From: Biscogniauxia marginata
Lineage: Eukaryota > Ascomycota > Sordariomycetes > Xylariales > Xylariaceae
Direction: 5' to 3'
DNA length: 64,000 nt
NCBI GenBank assembly: GCA_022695795.1
Contig: MU404060.1
Span: 366,749-430,748, forward strand
Part shown: piece after piece, positions 11,601-25,099 of the stretch
How positions within the stretch are numbered: position 1 is the first letter of the stretch
How the letters are laid out: each line of letters opens with the position of its first letter
Made by a program: the position numbers and the translations under genes
The notes under the pieces: generated by a model
Seen by the model: the letters and a program-made list of their open reading frames with translations, nothing else
Told to the model about the DNA's origin: nothing
Databases searched by the model: none

Positions 11601-14600
11601 CTCTCCTGAGAGGTCAGGACAAGCTTTTTCTAGGCACGGCCCCCGCGCTTCCTTGGACGAAGATCAATGTCAGGATGTTCGGGGAGGCGGACAAAGGGCC
11701 TATGCTAGTCTTGACCTCAGACTTGGGACCTAAAAATACCTTGTAGCGTGGGTTGGGGTTTGGTGAAGCCACAAAAAACTGCACTGGCTCGACAAATTGA
11801 TCTTCATCATCGTTTCTGCAGTGTTCATCACGTTTTCCTAGGATTGATCTCTCGCACCCCTGGCCAGCCTATGTGACGATCGCATGAGGTCAACATGATC
11901 CGAAATCTGTAGGCACGTCATACATGATCTTACCCACAGAATATGATCCCTGGAAGCCCCAAGTCCTCGGGACGGCGTAAGGATATAGTGGATTGTAGAG
12001 TAATAATTGAATTCCCTCGGAGATAGATATGATTTACAAAAACCTTGAGACCCGACAGTTTGGATTCAATCTAGATACCCGATACCCCCCTTCCCTTCTT
12101 TTCATGTGTAACTGTATTTCGGAAGAACGATAGAACAACGCCAAGGTCGTAGCAGTACCCTTTCTCTCCAGCAAGATCGCGCCTAGTTTGTCACGGCTGA
12201 AATACGGTGCGATGCAGGAAGTCGACTAACCTGAGAACCTCAGGGAGTGACGCCAAATCTTGATTGTGCCTGGCCTCTATATGCTGCTAGGCGTAATCCT
12301 CCCGGTCACTAAACAGTCGATTCCGTTCAACTGGCGCGCCGGCTGTGGCCATTTCGACCCGAACGAGCAGCGAGACTGTCGGTCTGACAAACGCCTGCCT
12401 CATACGCCGGGAGAGAAAATTAGCAGTCCTAATCAATTGAGTAGGCATGCCAGCAACCGTGAATTGCATCGGCCCGAGCACGAAGAACGTAGTCTTAGCC
12501 GACCCGGCGGCCGCTCGCGAGGTCCAGTGCCGATCCTACTTGATGCTCTACCCGAGGTGCTTGCTCTGCCGTGGAACGGGGCTACGGTTACCGGCGTTTC
12601 TTTGTTTCGGCGGCGAGCGTCTCGGATATCCTAAAGCATTGGCCGTGGAGTGTTGGCAATAGTACCTTGCAGATGCAAACTTAGTGCTGGATATCGTTCC
12701 GGACCTCCCCTCGAGTTGCTGCAGGGATCGGCGTCAACTTAGACATAGGCCAGGAACGAAGATCGTCCCAATGACCTTATAGGTTACTAGAATGAAGAGC
12801 ACAATACGAGGCCAGCGAGTTCGTTTTTACGGTAAGCCAAAGCAAGGTGATCCATCCCTAACATATCCCTCGGTTTCGCAAGCTCCATGGCCTGAAATTT
12901 GGCAACATACGATCTAGAGAAAATACTGCAATGGCTCACGATACGCCTGGTCATTTCACTATACGTCAATTTAGGCTCGCATGAAGTTGCTTGGTTTACA
13001 TAATCAAAGAAATACCGCGGGAGCCGGCTTAGACCATGAAAACGAGACACGAAAATGAGATATGAATGGGGCTCCGGAAATGGCGGAATGAGTGCTCATA
13101 AAAAGGGGTGGAGGCTAAGCCTTAGCAACGTCCGGGGAAGAACGGCCGTCGTCAACGAAGATGATTAACCCTGGTTAGTATGCGAGCCTAAAGGAAGTAC
13201 ATATGTATGTAGAGCTGGAGCACAGGGGTAGGGCAGTATAAAAAGGCATCTCTGCTGAAAAGGGGGGGCCATGTAGCACAAAAGTTCTAGAACCTGTTCC
13301 CACTTCATTCGAGAGGCCCCGGCTTGATCCAGGACCCAACTTTATGGTTCGGGGGGTTCATCATCGAGGAACACATCGTTTGGCAGCTATGACCTGCCTC
13401 CTCTCGAGTCGGGTCCTCTCGAGTGTCATGGAGATTATGTATCCCGACCCCATAATGTATACTACATCAAATATGATCTTACACTGTGGAGCTGGGAGCG
13501 ACCACACTAGCAAAATGACAGGGGCCCCTTAGAACCACGAACCTGGATACCCCCCCAGTTACACGACGGCTTTTTACTCCAGATCAGTGGAAATAGGGGG
13601 GCCGCCAAGGAATTGTCTGTTGTGTGGAGAAAGGGAAAAAGAGACGTGCGGAGTTCACAAGTCACAGAGTGTGGACAATCCCCCCCCGGTTTTCTCACCA
13701 TGCTTGATTCGTTGCGGAAATTCTTAACTCAACCTCTGCCACGTCTTATACGACATGAGGATGCTACGATAAGCCGCGAGCCCACAGGATGAGCAGAGCC
13801 ACAAACTCAGCAGCAACTCCCAAGGCACTAGCCCAGGCCGAGCAAAGTGTTGCGTGGCCTGGAGTTACGCACACAGACCTTGTCACTCTGCGAATCGGAT
13901 GCCGGGGAAGCGTCTTTTACGCCACTTTCCGACGCAGTGAGGCCCCCTCCAATGCAAGCACTGCTCTTCGCTTGGACCTCGAGTATAGATCGAGACCGCC
14001 AATGACGTCGTGCTGACAAACCGAATCGAGACAAGTAATCACGCTTTTCACTAGAGTTCCAAATGTAGCGGCATCTCGAGAACTCACACCCGGCACCGTT
14101 GCTACCCACCACGTTCTTCTACTCGGGAGCCCGCCGACCAGGTGTTTGACTATTCCGGTTTCATGCGGGACAAGCAGGAGCTCTGGATGCCATCCGCTTG
14201 GGGCCAACAACACTTACGGGTGGTGGATCGTACTATGCTAACGATGATGGTCTGTTGGGAGTCTGGAATCCCTCGGTAGGACTTTTGAGGGCAGCATGAA
14301 GCGAGACAGAGACAGTGAGAGGCAGAGAGAGCGAACGGGACGGGTGGGAGAGGGATCGGTCTGCCAAGCAAAAGAACAAGACCCGTTATTCTCGGGTGCA
14401 CTCTCATTCCTGGGAGCACGTTCGAAGTCGCTGTAACGTTGACTCCTTTAGATGACTTCTCAGTTCTGGATGATGGGTTCCGTCCTCCCTTAAACCTCGC
14501 TCGCGGAGGGCCGCATGCTCTCACCGACTATTTCGTGCAATCATCCATGATTCTCCCGATAATCCTCCAGGACGATACTCAGTAAAGTGGGTTCATGCGA

Positions 14601-17600
14601 TAGGCCGGAACGCTAATGTTGTCAACGGCTCAACTAACTGTGACGATGCCGCGTTGCAATTTCAGCCCTGCTCATCCTTGGTACTCCGGCGGAAGGGAGG
14701 GAGCAGCCGCATTACTAGAGAGCCAATCACTCCGGTTGCTTCCATGTTGTCTTAACATGACGAGGCTGAGAAAAGTGGTCAGAAGGACGAGTTTGCAAAT
14801 CTAGGAGTCATGCTTACAGTACTCTTGGCAACTGCCTGCTTGTGCCGACCTACGACAAGACAGGCCGCATGGAGCTTGTACACGCCAAGCTTAAGAAGGT
14901 ATTTCGCCTTTATCAATCTGATGGTGTCAAGGCACACCCCGGAACGCCGGAGGCCGGTGTTGTCGCCGGGATTCGCTTGATCGACGCCCCCATTAGTGCT
15001 CTTCAACACACTATAAACTAACTAGGCATAGTGGTCTTACCAGGGTCTCCGGCATATACGGCGAAGTGGACGATGAGACAGAAAGAATGGACATCTCAAC
15101 AGAAATACTCTAGGGTGCATTCGACTCTACCAGGCGCACCCGATGTGATCGCTATGGCCCTAAATTTCATGGGGAGGGGGTTCGATTCTTGGAGGAGATG
15201 CATGTGGTTGCTGCTCATCGACGTGCCTTGACGATTACCGGTGTGGGGGCTCAACAGAAGAATCTAGATGAGCGAGTATGGGCGAAGACGCGATTCCTTG
15301 GAAAGACGGAGATAGTCCCGAACGCTACGAATACGAGGGGGGGTCTAAAGAGGATCCTAGTGTCCTCTAGATACCGGACAGAATACACGCGAGTTATGGG
15401 GGTTAGTATCCGGCATGTTGTGTCTTCCCCTAGTTGGTACCATGAGCATCTTACTGTGAAACAAGAGCCGCTAAGTGAGACGAGTGGTAATCTTGAACCG
15501 AGGAACAACGCACACATAGCTCTGCGGGGGGATGATTGCTTGAAGGGATAAACTTAGCTGAACGATGCTAAGTTGCAAGCAGGTTATTTCGTTGAGCCGC
15601 ATGGAAGGATTGGGCTCCTTCTCAGCCAATTGAGAGCCTCGACAGTTTAATCTGTACACCGATTGGCGAGCAGATGGCCGGTACGACGACCGGGATTCGA
15701 CCGTTCCTAAGAGTGTGATAGATAATTTTTTTCCATCCACTAAAGGTCTTGTGGCCACCTCCATTCATTGAACCTAAGGCATGCACGCCACGAAAATATC
15801 ACTTGGGTCTCATCGCGGGGCCGAGATCTTTAATCTGTGTGGTAAAAAGGCGGACGAGACAGGCACGGCGAGAGCAGAGCAGAGTCATGACGCAGTTGAT
15901 AGAACACTTCCTTGATGCTGTTTCGAGGAATGGCAGCTTGGCATCAATTTGCCTTGGCGGCTACTGGTGCCACGTCCCGGGCATCGATGACCCTTTTTTT
16001 ACTGGGATCATGTGGTAGCGTTTGATAGAGAACCTGGGTTATTTCGAAGTCACCGCTGCTCGGAGCGACGCATCTCTCGGCCAATCGCCTACATCGCAGA
16101 CAAGGCAACCAGGCTGTCGAGTGCTTTCTTCTGTTTGCCTTATTCTCTGTGTAACAAAACAACGAATCCGTGGCAGTCCGGTTGAGTGTGATCCTCAACC
16201 ACAGAGCATTGCTCGTACGAGAGATCGCCCGTCCGGCTTCCTTTTGCGTAGATTATCCATCTTTGATCATCTCGAGCATCCCACAGATGCGTTGATGACA
16301 TCTTCTTTGCCAATATATAACGCAAAAAGGACAAGTGATAAAAGTTTCACAGTCCCAAAGTGGGAATTCCTCGTTCTAGCCCTTGCTGTCTGAACTGATA
16401 GTCAGAATAAGCTGAGTTAAAGTGCTTACTTATTACCCTGAGGGTATGATCCTTGGCACAAGTCGCGCCTATGTGGGAGAGGCCCGTGCCTCTCTCGCTA
16501 CCGAAGACATCCTAATCCTGGGTATGTGTAAGCCTCTCAGTAGAAACGCATCTTACTAGTTTGGGAAATGTTGTTACACAATGAATAGTGCTTAGAAGAA
16601 TCAGTGTCTAGCTGTCGTTAAGCGAATCGGAAGGAGGCCACGAATTACACAGTCTAGGTGGACAATTGTAAGCCCAGTGGTCCGTGAGAGCGTCAGCTAC
16701 GACTTTGTAGCAGCTAGCTTTTGCGTTCTCGTCCGGTACCGTAATCTTGTGACAAATCACCACGTTATCAGGCCATGCTTATCCCAATGTCGAGAATTAC
16801 TGGCTTTGAGCCGCCTTCTTCACGCTGCCGGCCAACCAGAACGGAAAGTATATCGCAATACCGCAAGGCGTTAGTGTTGCAAAACTATAACAGGAAGCAA
16901 ACCGGACCAAATATGCACACCAATAACTGTACTGCGTCCATTATAGAGATTCGGCTGCGTTATACAGTTGCCGGTGGCGCAGCACAGCACACATTGTATG
17001 ACGGGAGCACGAAGGGTGGTTGAGTAACTTGGCGATACAGAAATGCCGGTGAAAGTCCCATGCTTATCAGAGCATAGAGCTCAGGGATAGTATTGAGCTT
17101 GTCGAATCAAAGATATACCCGAAAGCCGAGTTACAGCGCATACTTGGCAAGTTGTCACCAACGAGCTGCCTCGTGACACCATTTTGTCTACGGAAGGTTG
17201 TGACGCGCCCATGCAACACATATGCGAACTCTGGGTGCTGGACACCTTGCCGCTGCTGTGTAAGCCTCTCGCCGCAAGGTCTCCGGTGCATAGAAGTGAT
17301 CTTCGTTTAAACGCAGTCTTCGTGCATGATAAGAATATGGAGTAGTGCCGTCCGAGAGTCTATGCAGTGCTAGTTGATCTAAGTAGCCGTGATCTTTCGA
17401 ATCATCTGACCCAGCAATCTGGTTCACAGGCGTGGGAAGCAGAGTATCCAGTTAAATGACATGCCAAGCAAGCCTGGGAATGCTCCTGATGACTGACAGC
17501 GGGAGCTTCGGAGAATTGCTGCATGGGAAAATGGCTAAGACGTTAATAAAAGCCGAGCCAGACACGAAGCTAATATGGAGGTGCCCGTGTTACCGCGAAT

Positions 17601-19200
17601 GCACTTCGAAAGTCTTAGCAGACACACTGTAACTAATAGGTAACTTTCTTCTCACATTGTTGGTGTGACTTGAAAAGGGGGGAGGTAACTCACCCGCATG
17701 TCCGTAGCCGGAGGATGCGGTGCATACAAATTAGGAGGTAAACTTTGACTTGCGACCCGAGACGCTACAAAGGGCTGCGAGATGTGGGATATGGCACAAT
17801 TCGACGATGTATTATGTTGAGCCACCTACTTGCTTTGCACTATGATTCCCAAGGGCCAGATCTTACTTACATGGGTAGTTTGCGAGCCATATGTTCCCTG
17901 TAAAGATGATAAGAAATAAGTAGCGATAGGAACTATGTCCATCACCGCGCCGGGGAGCACCACAGGTCTGTGAAGAGCCCGCTTGCAGGCATATAGATAC
18001 TCAAAACCAGAAATAAAGTCCGGGGGTGTGCTTCGATCACCGTGACGCTTGACCGGTCTAGGCATCGGGCGGGTGAGTTTGCATGATGTGACGATCCGAT
18101 GCACAGCCGAAGGCTATAAGGAGAAGTGTCTCCTTGAAAGTTCCGAGGGATTATGATTTGATTCCGGCATCGAAAAATACTGCATGTGATCATACCCGTA
18201 GTGATCGTTCTATATAGATCAGTAAATCCAATCCAGATATGGCAAAGTAAGCTGACCAGGTGCCGATATCCAGATCATTGTGCCTCGTCGCTGCAGCTGA
18301 TAATCGTGGCATAGCGATGATAAGTTGCCTAGAGGAACATACGAAGGTAACTCGGCGGTGTTTTCGCAAAGTAATGCCTCAACAAAAACGATGAGTGTCT
18401 TTCACCATGCTCACGGGCCGCAAGATAGTCGCAGCTTTGTACAACCGGATCAGCAGCTGGGGGTACCAGAATTTGGATGGAACTCTGTAATACAGATTGG
18501 GAAGCATCTTGGGACCGGTGCTTATGGGCTAGCCATATACAAGAGTATGATTATCCACCCGCTGTAGATGTGATGAGATTCAATAGCCACGTCGGTTTTG
18601 GCTGGGCGGTCCGGCCTCGAACACACCAACCAACATAACGAGCGGACTGGGCTAAGTAAGACGTCGTCGGAATCTGATGCTACTATGCCAGCGGGAGCTA
18701 AATGCGGGATAGGCCGGCAATGGTACGGCGGAGGTGATGTGAGATCAGTGCCCACGAAGGGCCCTTGTATACCTAGTATGTGTGCAGAGCAGCCCATGGT
18801 GCATGTCGGGGTGATCTCTATGACTTCCAAGTCCAGTATCAAGGAACAGGCGGGATGATCGAACGCGGTGAGCCCGGCGGAGATCTGGCATCTGTGATTG
18901 GCGATTGAGAGCTCGGCAATGGCGGATACATGCAAAAAGCCCGAACAGGTTGGTTGGCATGCAGCTCCTTGCCAGTATTGGCTGCTTGTCTATAATTGTC
19001 AACGAACACAGCAGAGTGCATGGTCACGCATCAGACTTCCTATCCAACCCGAGATCTCTCGGTGAGAGGCGTGCTAGTAGTATGTCTATACCTACCTATG
19101 TTGCCTACACGGATAATGCTGGGGAGAGCTTTGTTGGCTAGAAAGGCCAGGGCTACTAAGAGCGGTGATTATGGCGGTGATCTCATTGCTACACCGTAAG
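11601..19200. other. Gene-free block of mixed composition
   Basis: About 7.6 kb with balanced base composition and no supported gene. Short frames on both strands sometimes read like protein (for example 12787-13050 minus, 13917-14213 minus, 14770-15009 plus, 17188-17427 minus), but none connects through plausible splice sites into a domain I know. Unlike the other intergenic DNA, it is nearly free of microsatellites and of TACCTA motifs until about 19085. It may be old decayed coding or transposon DNA, or simply non-coding. Confidence 0.45.
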
Positions 19201-19598
19201 GGTGGGTAATGGTGTAGGTTAGGTAGTTGAGCCCAAGACATTGTGTAGGAAGCTTGGGAGTAATCACTGCATACCTAACCATCTTCTTTTCTCTGACTCT
19301 CTGCCTGTCTGTGTGCCTGTGTGCCTGTCTTACACACCACTCACTTCGTTTGTTTGTTTATCTGATTTGTCTTCCCTCCCTGTTTTTGCATGGGAATGGC
19401 TGATCTGTAACGTTGTCCAATCAGCGCGCACAGTCGATCATCGCGAGGCCGGTTGCAGAGATGGGCGAGCATGACATGTAGTTAAGTTTAGCCTGGTGCG
19501 GTGGCATCTTGGTAGATTGAGATTGAGTTGAGATATCTGTGCTGGCTGCTGGGTTGTCAGTGGTCTGACGGAGGGCATCGAGTGATCCCCCTTGTCGT

Positions 19599-19622
19599 CC
19601 CCCATGGCGTCCCCCATGGCGT
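19599..19622. repeat. 12-bp tandem duplication
   Basis: Two exact head-to-tail copies of CCCCCATGGCGT. Confidence 0.85.
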
Positions 19623-20218
19623 ATGGAACAAGGGCATCAGGCGGCAAGTTGATTATCTTTGGATGTAAATAATAGCATACGATGCGGTGGTGATAAGATT
19701 ACTCGCTTCTGGTCAGATCAGCGGCCATCAGAACCACCGGTGAGTCGGTTGTGGGTAGGGCCAAGTGGTTGTCGAGGGCTGCACGCTGCAGGTGTAGATA
19801 TCATTCTTTCATCATCAGACTTATAAGCAGCAGACGGGGAGTTGAGGGTTGGTGCTTGGGCATGCATCGTATGCAATGAGTCAGCAACAACGCCTAAAAG
19901 AGGCACATGACGCGGTACTTATAAGCTGCTGCAGGCGATAGGGCCGCCCAGCAAAGCCCAAAAGGGCAAGGTACGTGATAGGTGCATTTGGTATATGTAC
20001 TTAATGTACTTAATGTACTCAGAGTACTTCCCCACGTGGGAAATTCCCCAACTTGCATTTCGCAATCTGCACTCCAGATAACTAACTTATGGGAATTATT
20101 ACATGATGTATGTGAATCCTTCAGGTTTCATTTCTGGCACATTTGATTTGGTAACGTTACGTTACCGCATAAGTACATATCCCCATGTTCTTTACCACAG
20201 GGCTGACTAACACTTACA

Positions 20219-20275
20219 CCAACTCAATTCAACTCGAATCAACTCAACTGAGGTCAGCTCAACTCGACTGGATTT
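20219..20275. repeat. Degenerate CAACTCRA tandem repeat
   Basis: Five or six imperfect copies of an 8-10 bp unit (CAACTCAA / CAACTCGA). There is no coding context. Confidence 0.6.
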
Positions 20276-23200
20276 AATTCAATACATGCATCTCTCCACA
20301 TATGAAATGTAACCTCCCAACCAGGAAACAAAACCCCACCTAACCTTACTTTTGAAAAGCAACAAAATTAGGTAGAAAATAAACTAAAAAAAAACAACAA
20401 CACAAAATACAACAATTGTTGCCAATATCTTTCTCTCTTCCAACAAGGCTCAACCAGGTCCTGCAACTGCGAGCGACAATCACATCAGACCATTCTTTAG
20501 TTGACCGCCATATCGGCCTGTACTTCTTCATTGGCTGTTTGCAGTGATATCAGTTTCGTCACCAGGCCAGCCTGCATCGTTGTCAGCGACGACGTCGGCC
20601 GGCGGTTATCTGTCTCCTACAATACGTACGCTTTGCTTTTTAAAGCTGGGGTCGCGGTCCCGGATGAATCACCATGGAATCGGTCCTGCGAACCTCGTGA
20701 TCAGGTCGGGATCCTTGCTTCCTGCTATTGCACGTTACATTCTTGTACGATACATCGTACGTCAGCAGGAGGTTACCAATTCCTCCGCCGTCCCGCCGTC
20801 CCGCTGCCCCCCGCCCTTCCCATCAACCCCAGACAGAGCGACATGTAGATCTAGACAGATAGCAACTCTATAGCCTCTACCAGGTGGGCACAGGATCAGT
20901 ATGAGCTCATCGGGCACGGCGATGCTCCCGATCCTGCGTACTACGGTAAACAGCGCTGCCTCACCGCCTGCCAGAATTCAAGCCGGGCGTTGAAGCCGGT
21001 GGTGGAGCCGAGAGCGACCCTCCGCCAACCCTGTTTACGCCTACGACGTGTGGATAGTGTTTCACCGCCGCAGGCCGCGGGTTCTCACGAGTATTGACAT
21101 AGCTGATTCCTGAGAGAATCTGACCAGATTATCCATCGGGAGCGCAAAGTCGTGCATTCTACGAATGCCACGAAACAGGTCTCCATTGGCCCCGCGCGCT
21201 TCAGAGAGCTGATGAGACAACTAGGTACGCTATGCACTTATGGCACCAGACGGTCAGGCCCAAAATACCTACCCCCTTTCTGCTAAAACTACGGCAAGCG
21301 CCAGAGAAAAATAATAAAAAAAGGGGGGGCATGATGGGTGGTGGGTGGTGGGGCGAGCTGCGTCCATTCGGGACTCTGCCAGCCCCTGAGGAAATTGGGT
21401 CCTAGATCTACTTTTGACATGTAGTAGTGATAGAACATCAGCTTTCCGGTCGTGCAAGTGCGCGGGACCTTGGTGAAGCGGCAGATCAAAGTATACCCAA
21501 GGTACTTTTCGCGCGCTAGCCTTCTAAACACCACCAACTATATCGCGTCAAACGAGCGAAGTGTCTAATCCCAGGATTCATCGGGTAAAAAAAAAAGCAA
21601 CAACATTAGAGTCGATGATAACATAATGAGCACAGCAAAGAAAAGAAAAGAGGATGAGCTGCTCTCTAGTGCTGCACCTATGAACGATTGATGGCTGTTG
21701 GTATCACGATGCTTTAACTTGAGTTGTTTGCATTGCTCTTTTTTTCGTTTTCGGTTTCTCCTTTTTTTTTTTTCCTTTTTTTTTTTCGCCCGCCAAGATG
21801 GCTACATAAAAATTACTCAAGCGCATCCACGATCATTTCCCATGCGAACCCAATCATATGGGACAGCTGCCTTGCACGTTCTCGACTCGCCCTAAACGTG
21901 GACCTCCCCTGCACGACATGCATGTTCTACATGTATGCAGAAAACCGACCCGGAAGATTGAAATCCAGTTTTCCGCTGCCAGGTTGATCACGGCAATTGT
22001 CGATACATGCAGATGTATGGATTGCTGCGAATCAGTATGCCAAGCAAAATCTCGACCTTCTAAGCTTCAAAGCAACGAACGTTCAACCCTCACCTCTGCT
22101 ACTGGCTTGCGACGTGCGCTAGATTGACGACCCTAACCTAGATGTAACAGGATTTCGTGCGCTTGTTCCTCAAGCTACTTAGTGGATCATATGATCAAGT
22201 CTGCATGCGCGTCCGGGATTTTCTTCTACTCCCCGGAACATCCAGTCCATCAACTTTATCTACACCGATTTTGTCCTAGGACTAAGCCAATACCATACAG
22301 GTACCTGCTCGCTTGGCAAAAGGGACGAACAAGCAACTTGCAAGACGCGGCATGCTTCCGGTAACTTACTACGAGGCGCCTAGACCAAATAGCTGGACCG
22401 GGCCTGTAAGCAGGGTCTTCCCGGTACCTGAGCTACCACGCCACCAAGCTGACTACCCGAGATTGGGTTGGGCTGTCCTTTTCTGTGTGGTGTGAAAGGA
22501 AGTGAAGTGCCTCCGTAACGACAGCCCGCGCGTAATACAGTCTGTATCAACGCTATGTACCGTCTATCTTTTACGACGTGATCTAGATATTGATCCAGAC
22601 GCAGTGGAATGCCATCTTCCACTGCTTCAAGCGCATTGCGACAGAATGTTCCACACCTTCCGCCGCCGCACGTCTTCTACTCCCTAGTCCCGCCTCGGAT
22701 CTGATCCGCGACGTCGTGCATACATCGCGAGACCCTAGACTATAACTCAGACATTTTTGCTTTGCCGGTCGTCACCTGTAATTTCCCTCGAACGGGACGT
22801 CATTTGGCTTTCCTCGCCGTTTCCTATCTTGGAACAATCAATTTCCAACTTGTCCCACCTCATTTGCCACATGGCACATGGCTAGACAAGGGCAACATAT
22901 TCTCGAACTTCTAGAATCGCAGCAGCCGTGTTCCATGGCTTACTAGGGTGACCACTTGGCCAAATCGGAAACCCGGGGCCCAGGGGGACTGTGGGGGCCT
23001 TAAACGCTTGTCTACTCCAGACAGCTGACATGATCGCATCCTCCCAACTCACGTCATGTTCACGCTGTCTATAGAGCCCTCTGCGGGTTTGCAGAAGGCC
23101 ATATCACGGCCCATTGAGATTTGGCAGAATACCATCGACGGCGCCTTAGGTATAGACTATCCGATTGGCCGGGCTTGCTGCAGAGACACATCCGGTCGCC

Positions 23201-25099
23201 TAGATACTCCACCCAGTATTTCGATGAGAAGGCTCTGTCCGGCCGGTATGATACGAGAATGACCAAGCTTACCACCTTCGCTTCTGTTCTGCGAGATACC
23301 CGCCGGGCAAGGCTGTCGTCTTGGCGGATCGTGTTAGATTTCCCTGCGAGGCCAAGATGTCCTGTGTAAGTGTAATGCAGAGAAGAAGAAAATGCTGCTA
23401 TGTATGTAGTCGGGACGACACTCGAACTTTGTGAAACCGCGAGAAAATCTTCACTACGCTCGCTTCCGGTAGCCATAGAAATCCTAGCTGTCAAGGCAGC
23501 GCCCAACCTCCATCGCGGTGACCGGTCACCAGGCAAGCTTGGTGCGAAGGGCCGAAGCTTCATTCACGGACCACGGACAGTTGCATCAACGAAGCATATC
23601 ACGCGCGGCATTTCCGGCTCTCGTACTACATCCACATCCAAGGCTGGGCAGGAGCGAATTCCGACGCCATGGATGTGTTTTGAAGCGTTTACCCTGCCTT
23701 GCAGGCGGGTTATCGTCGGTTAGGTATGAGCACATTGGGGCTTGGCAAGCCTCTCTGCACAACCTGCGTCATGAATTTCGTCGGTCTCAGTACCCAGCTC
23801 TGCGGTTCCTCCTATCTAAAAAAGTCGACCCCCAGTCCCTTAAGTTCAGCTGTCCAATCCAACCTACCATGAAGTCTGGTTACACATCGACCACCCTGCC
23901 GTGCCCTGGTTCACTATCAGGACCATCAAGCCTTGCCATGTCATTGAGGCACTGCTGGTCGCCTTGCGAGCTCTCAAGTGAGAGGATATCGACAAAGGCT
24001 ATCAGCAAGCTGTGCATATTCCTTCACCGCTTGACCGCTATCTTCCAATTGCGTCTTGGGCCCATTCGCTCAGATCCTCGGCGGATCCACCACTGAGCCC
24101 TTTGGTCTGGTGAAATTGCCAATGAAGTCGGTGCTCATTCTTCGGGCGGCTTACTCGGAGACGTTAAGCCAAACCGGGAAAGGTTCATCTCCCTTTTCTT
24201 TCTTTATTTCTTATTTTCTTTTTTCTTTTTTTCCCTTCTACTCGTGCGTTTTGCTTGTCTAGGTTACGGCGCCCTGTCAACGCAAAACCCATGCATCCAC
24301 TGCCGGGAGGGGGGCAGGTACTTACAGGGATGCCGCTCAACGTGTTTCCATATCCCCGTCATATCTTTTTCTGGGAACCGCGTGGTCATTCGACTCGGGC
24401 TGTACATGCAATCCGTAAGGCTTGAAGGAGAGAGAAATGTTCCGATGACCACTTTCGTCTGTCCACGTCGTTGTACACGGATTAGGTTCCACTGCGAGCC
24501 CACTTCTGGGCGCCATGACAGAAGTCGTCCCGCGAAGTTGGGACTCGAGCGTCTCCATACCTTCTGAGACCATCGCCGCAATACACCTGGCACCGTTGGA
24601 AGGATCTTCTATGGCACGCGCACTTGCACTTTGCTTTTCGCCCTAACGCCTGTCACCGCTCGTCTTAATATTAAAATAACTTAATATCCGTCACCCATCA
24701 TGGATATCACTATCAGCTGGGTCAATAGTCTCCTTCTATCAGCCTTCTCTTTCCTCGATCCCCATGCCAAGCGGAATCTTCAAGTACATACACCCCTTGT
24801 CTTGCCGCTTGCTTCATTCTTACTACACTACTCGTCGTTTGTCATATCAACATACCTAGTGAGCGACAGGTCGACAGGTCACTCTAGTTTTACTTGATTC
24901 GCTCTTCAGATAAACTCTCTAGCCCTTTATTAAATACCCGCAAGTGTCGCAAACTTAGAGAAAACTTTAGTCTTCCACCAGTCCTTCGAGCTCGATTCTC
25001 ACCTAATCACCTAACTCGAGCGCTTACAGCCATTGCCTTCCACCCACCATTCTTGGGCATTTCATGTAGCGGGTTATCCTCAGCAGTAACATTATCATC

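Larger units (their letters stand above)
19201..25099. other. Gene-free region upstream of the MFS transporter
   Basis: No supported coding sequence. It contains a 12-bp direct duplication at 19599-19622, a CACGTG-centred palindrome near 20033-20042, the 17-bp near-palindrome at 20150-20166, a degenerate CAACTCRA repeat at 20219-20275, and pyrimidine-rich tracts near 21738-21790 and 24190-24240. The longest open frame (23518-24096, plus) has no recognisable content. Confidence 0.5.

Noticed and set aside
15175..15195. tRNA B-box-like GGGTTCGATTC
   Set aside because: No A box or acceptor stem could be paired around it.
23069..23563. 164-codon minus-strand frame
   Set aside because: Ser/Arg-rich peptide with no motif, overlapped by open frames on the other strand.
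23518..24096. 192-codon plus-strand frame
   Set aside because: The composition is Arg/Ser/Leu-rich without motifs, overlaps other equally open frames, and begins at an arbitrary ATG.
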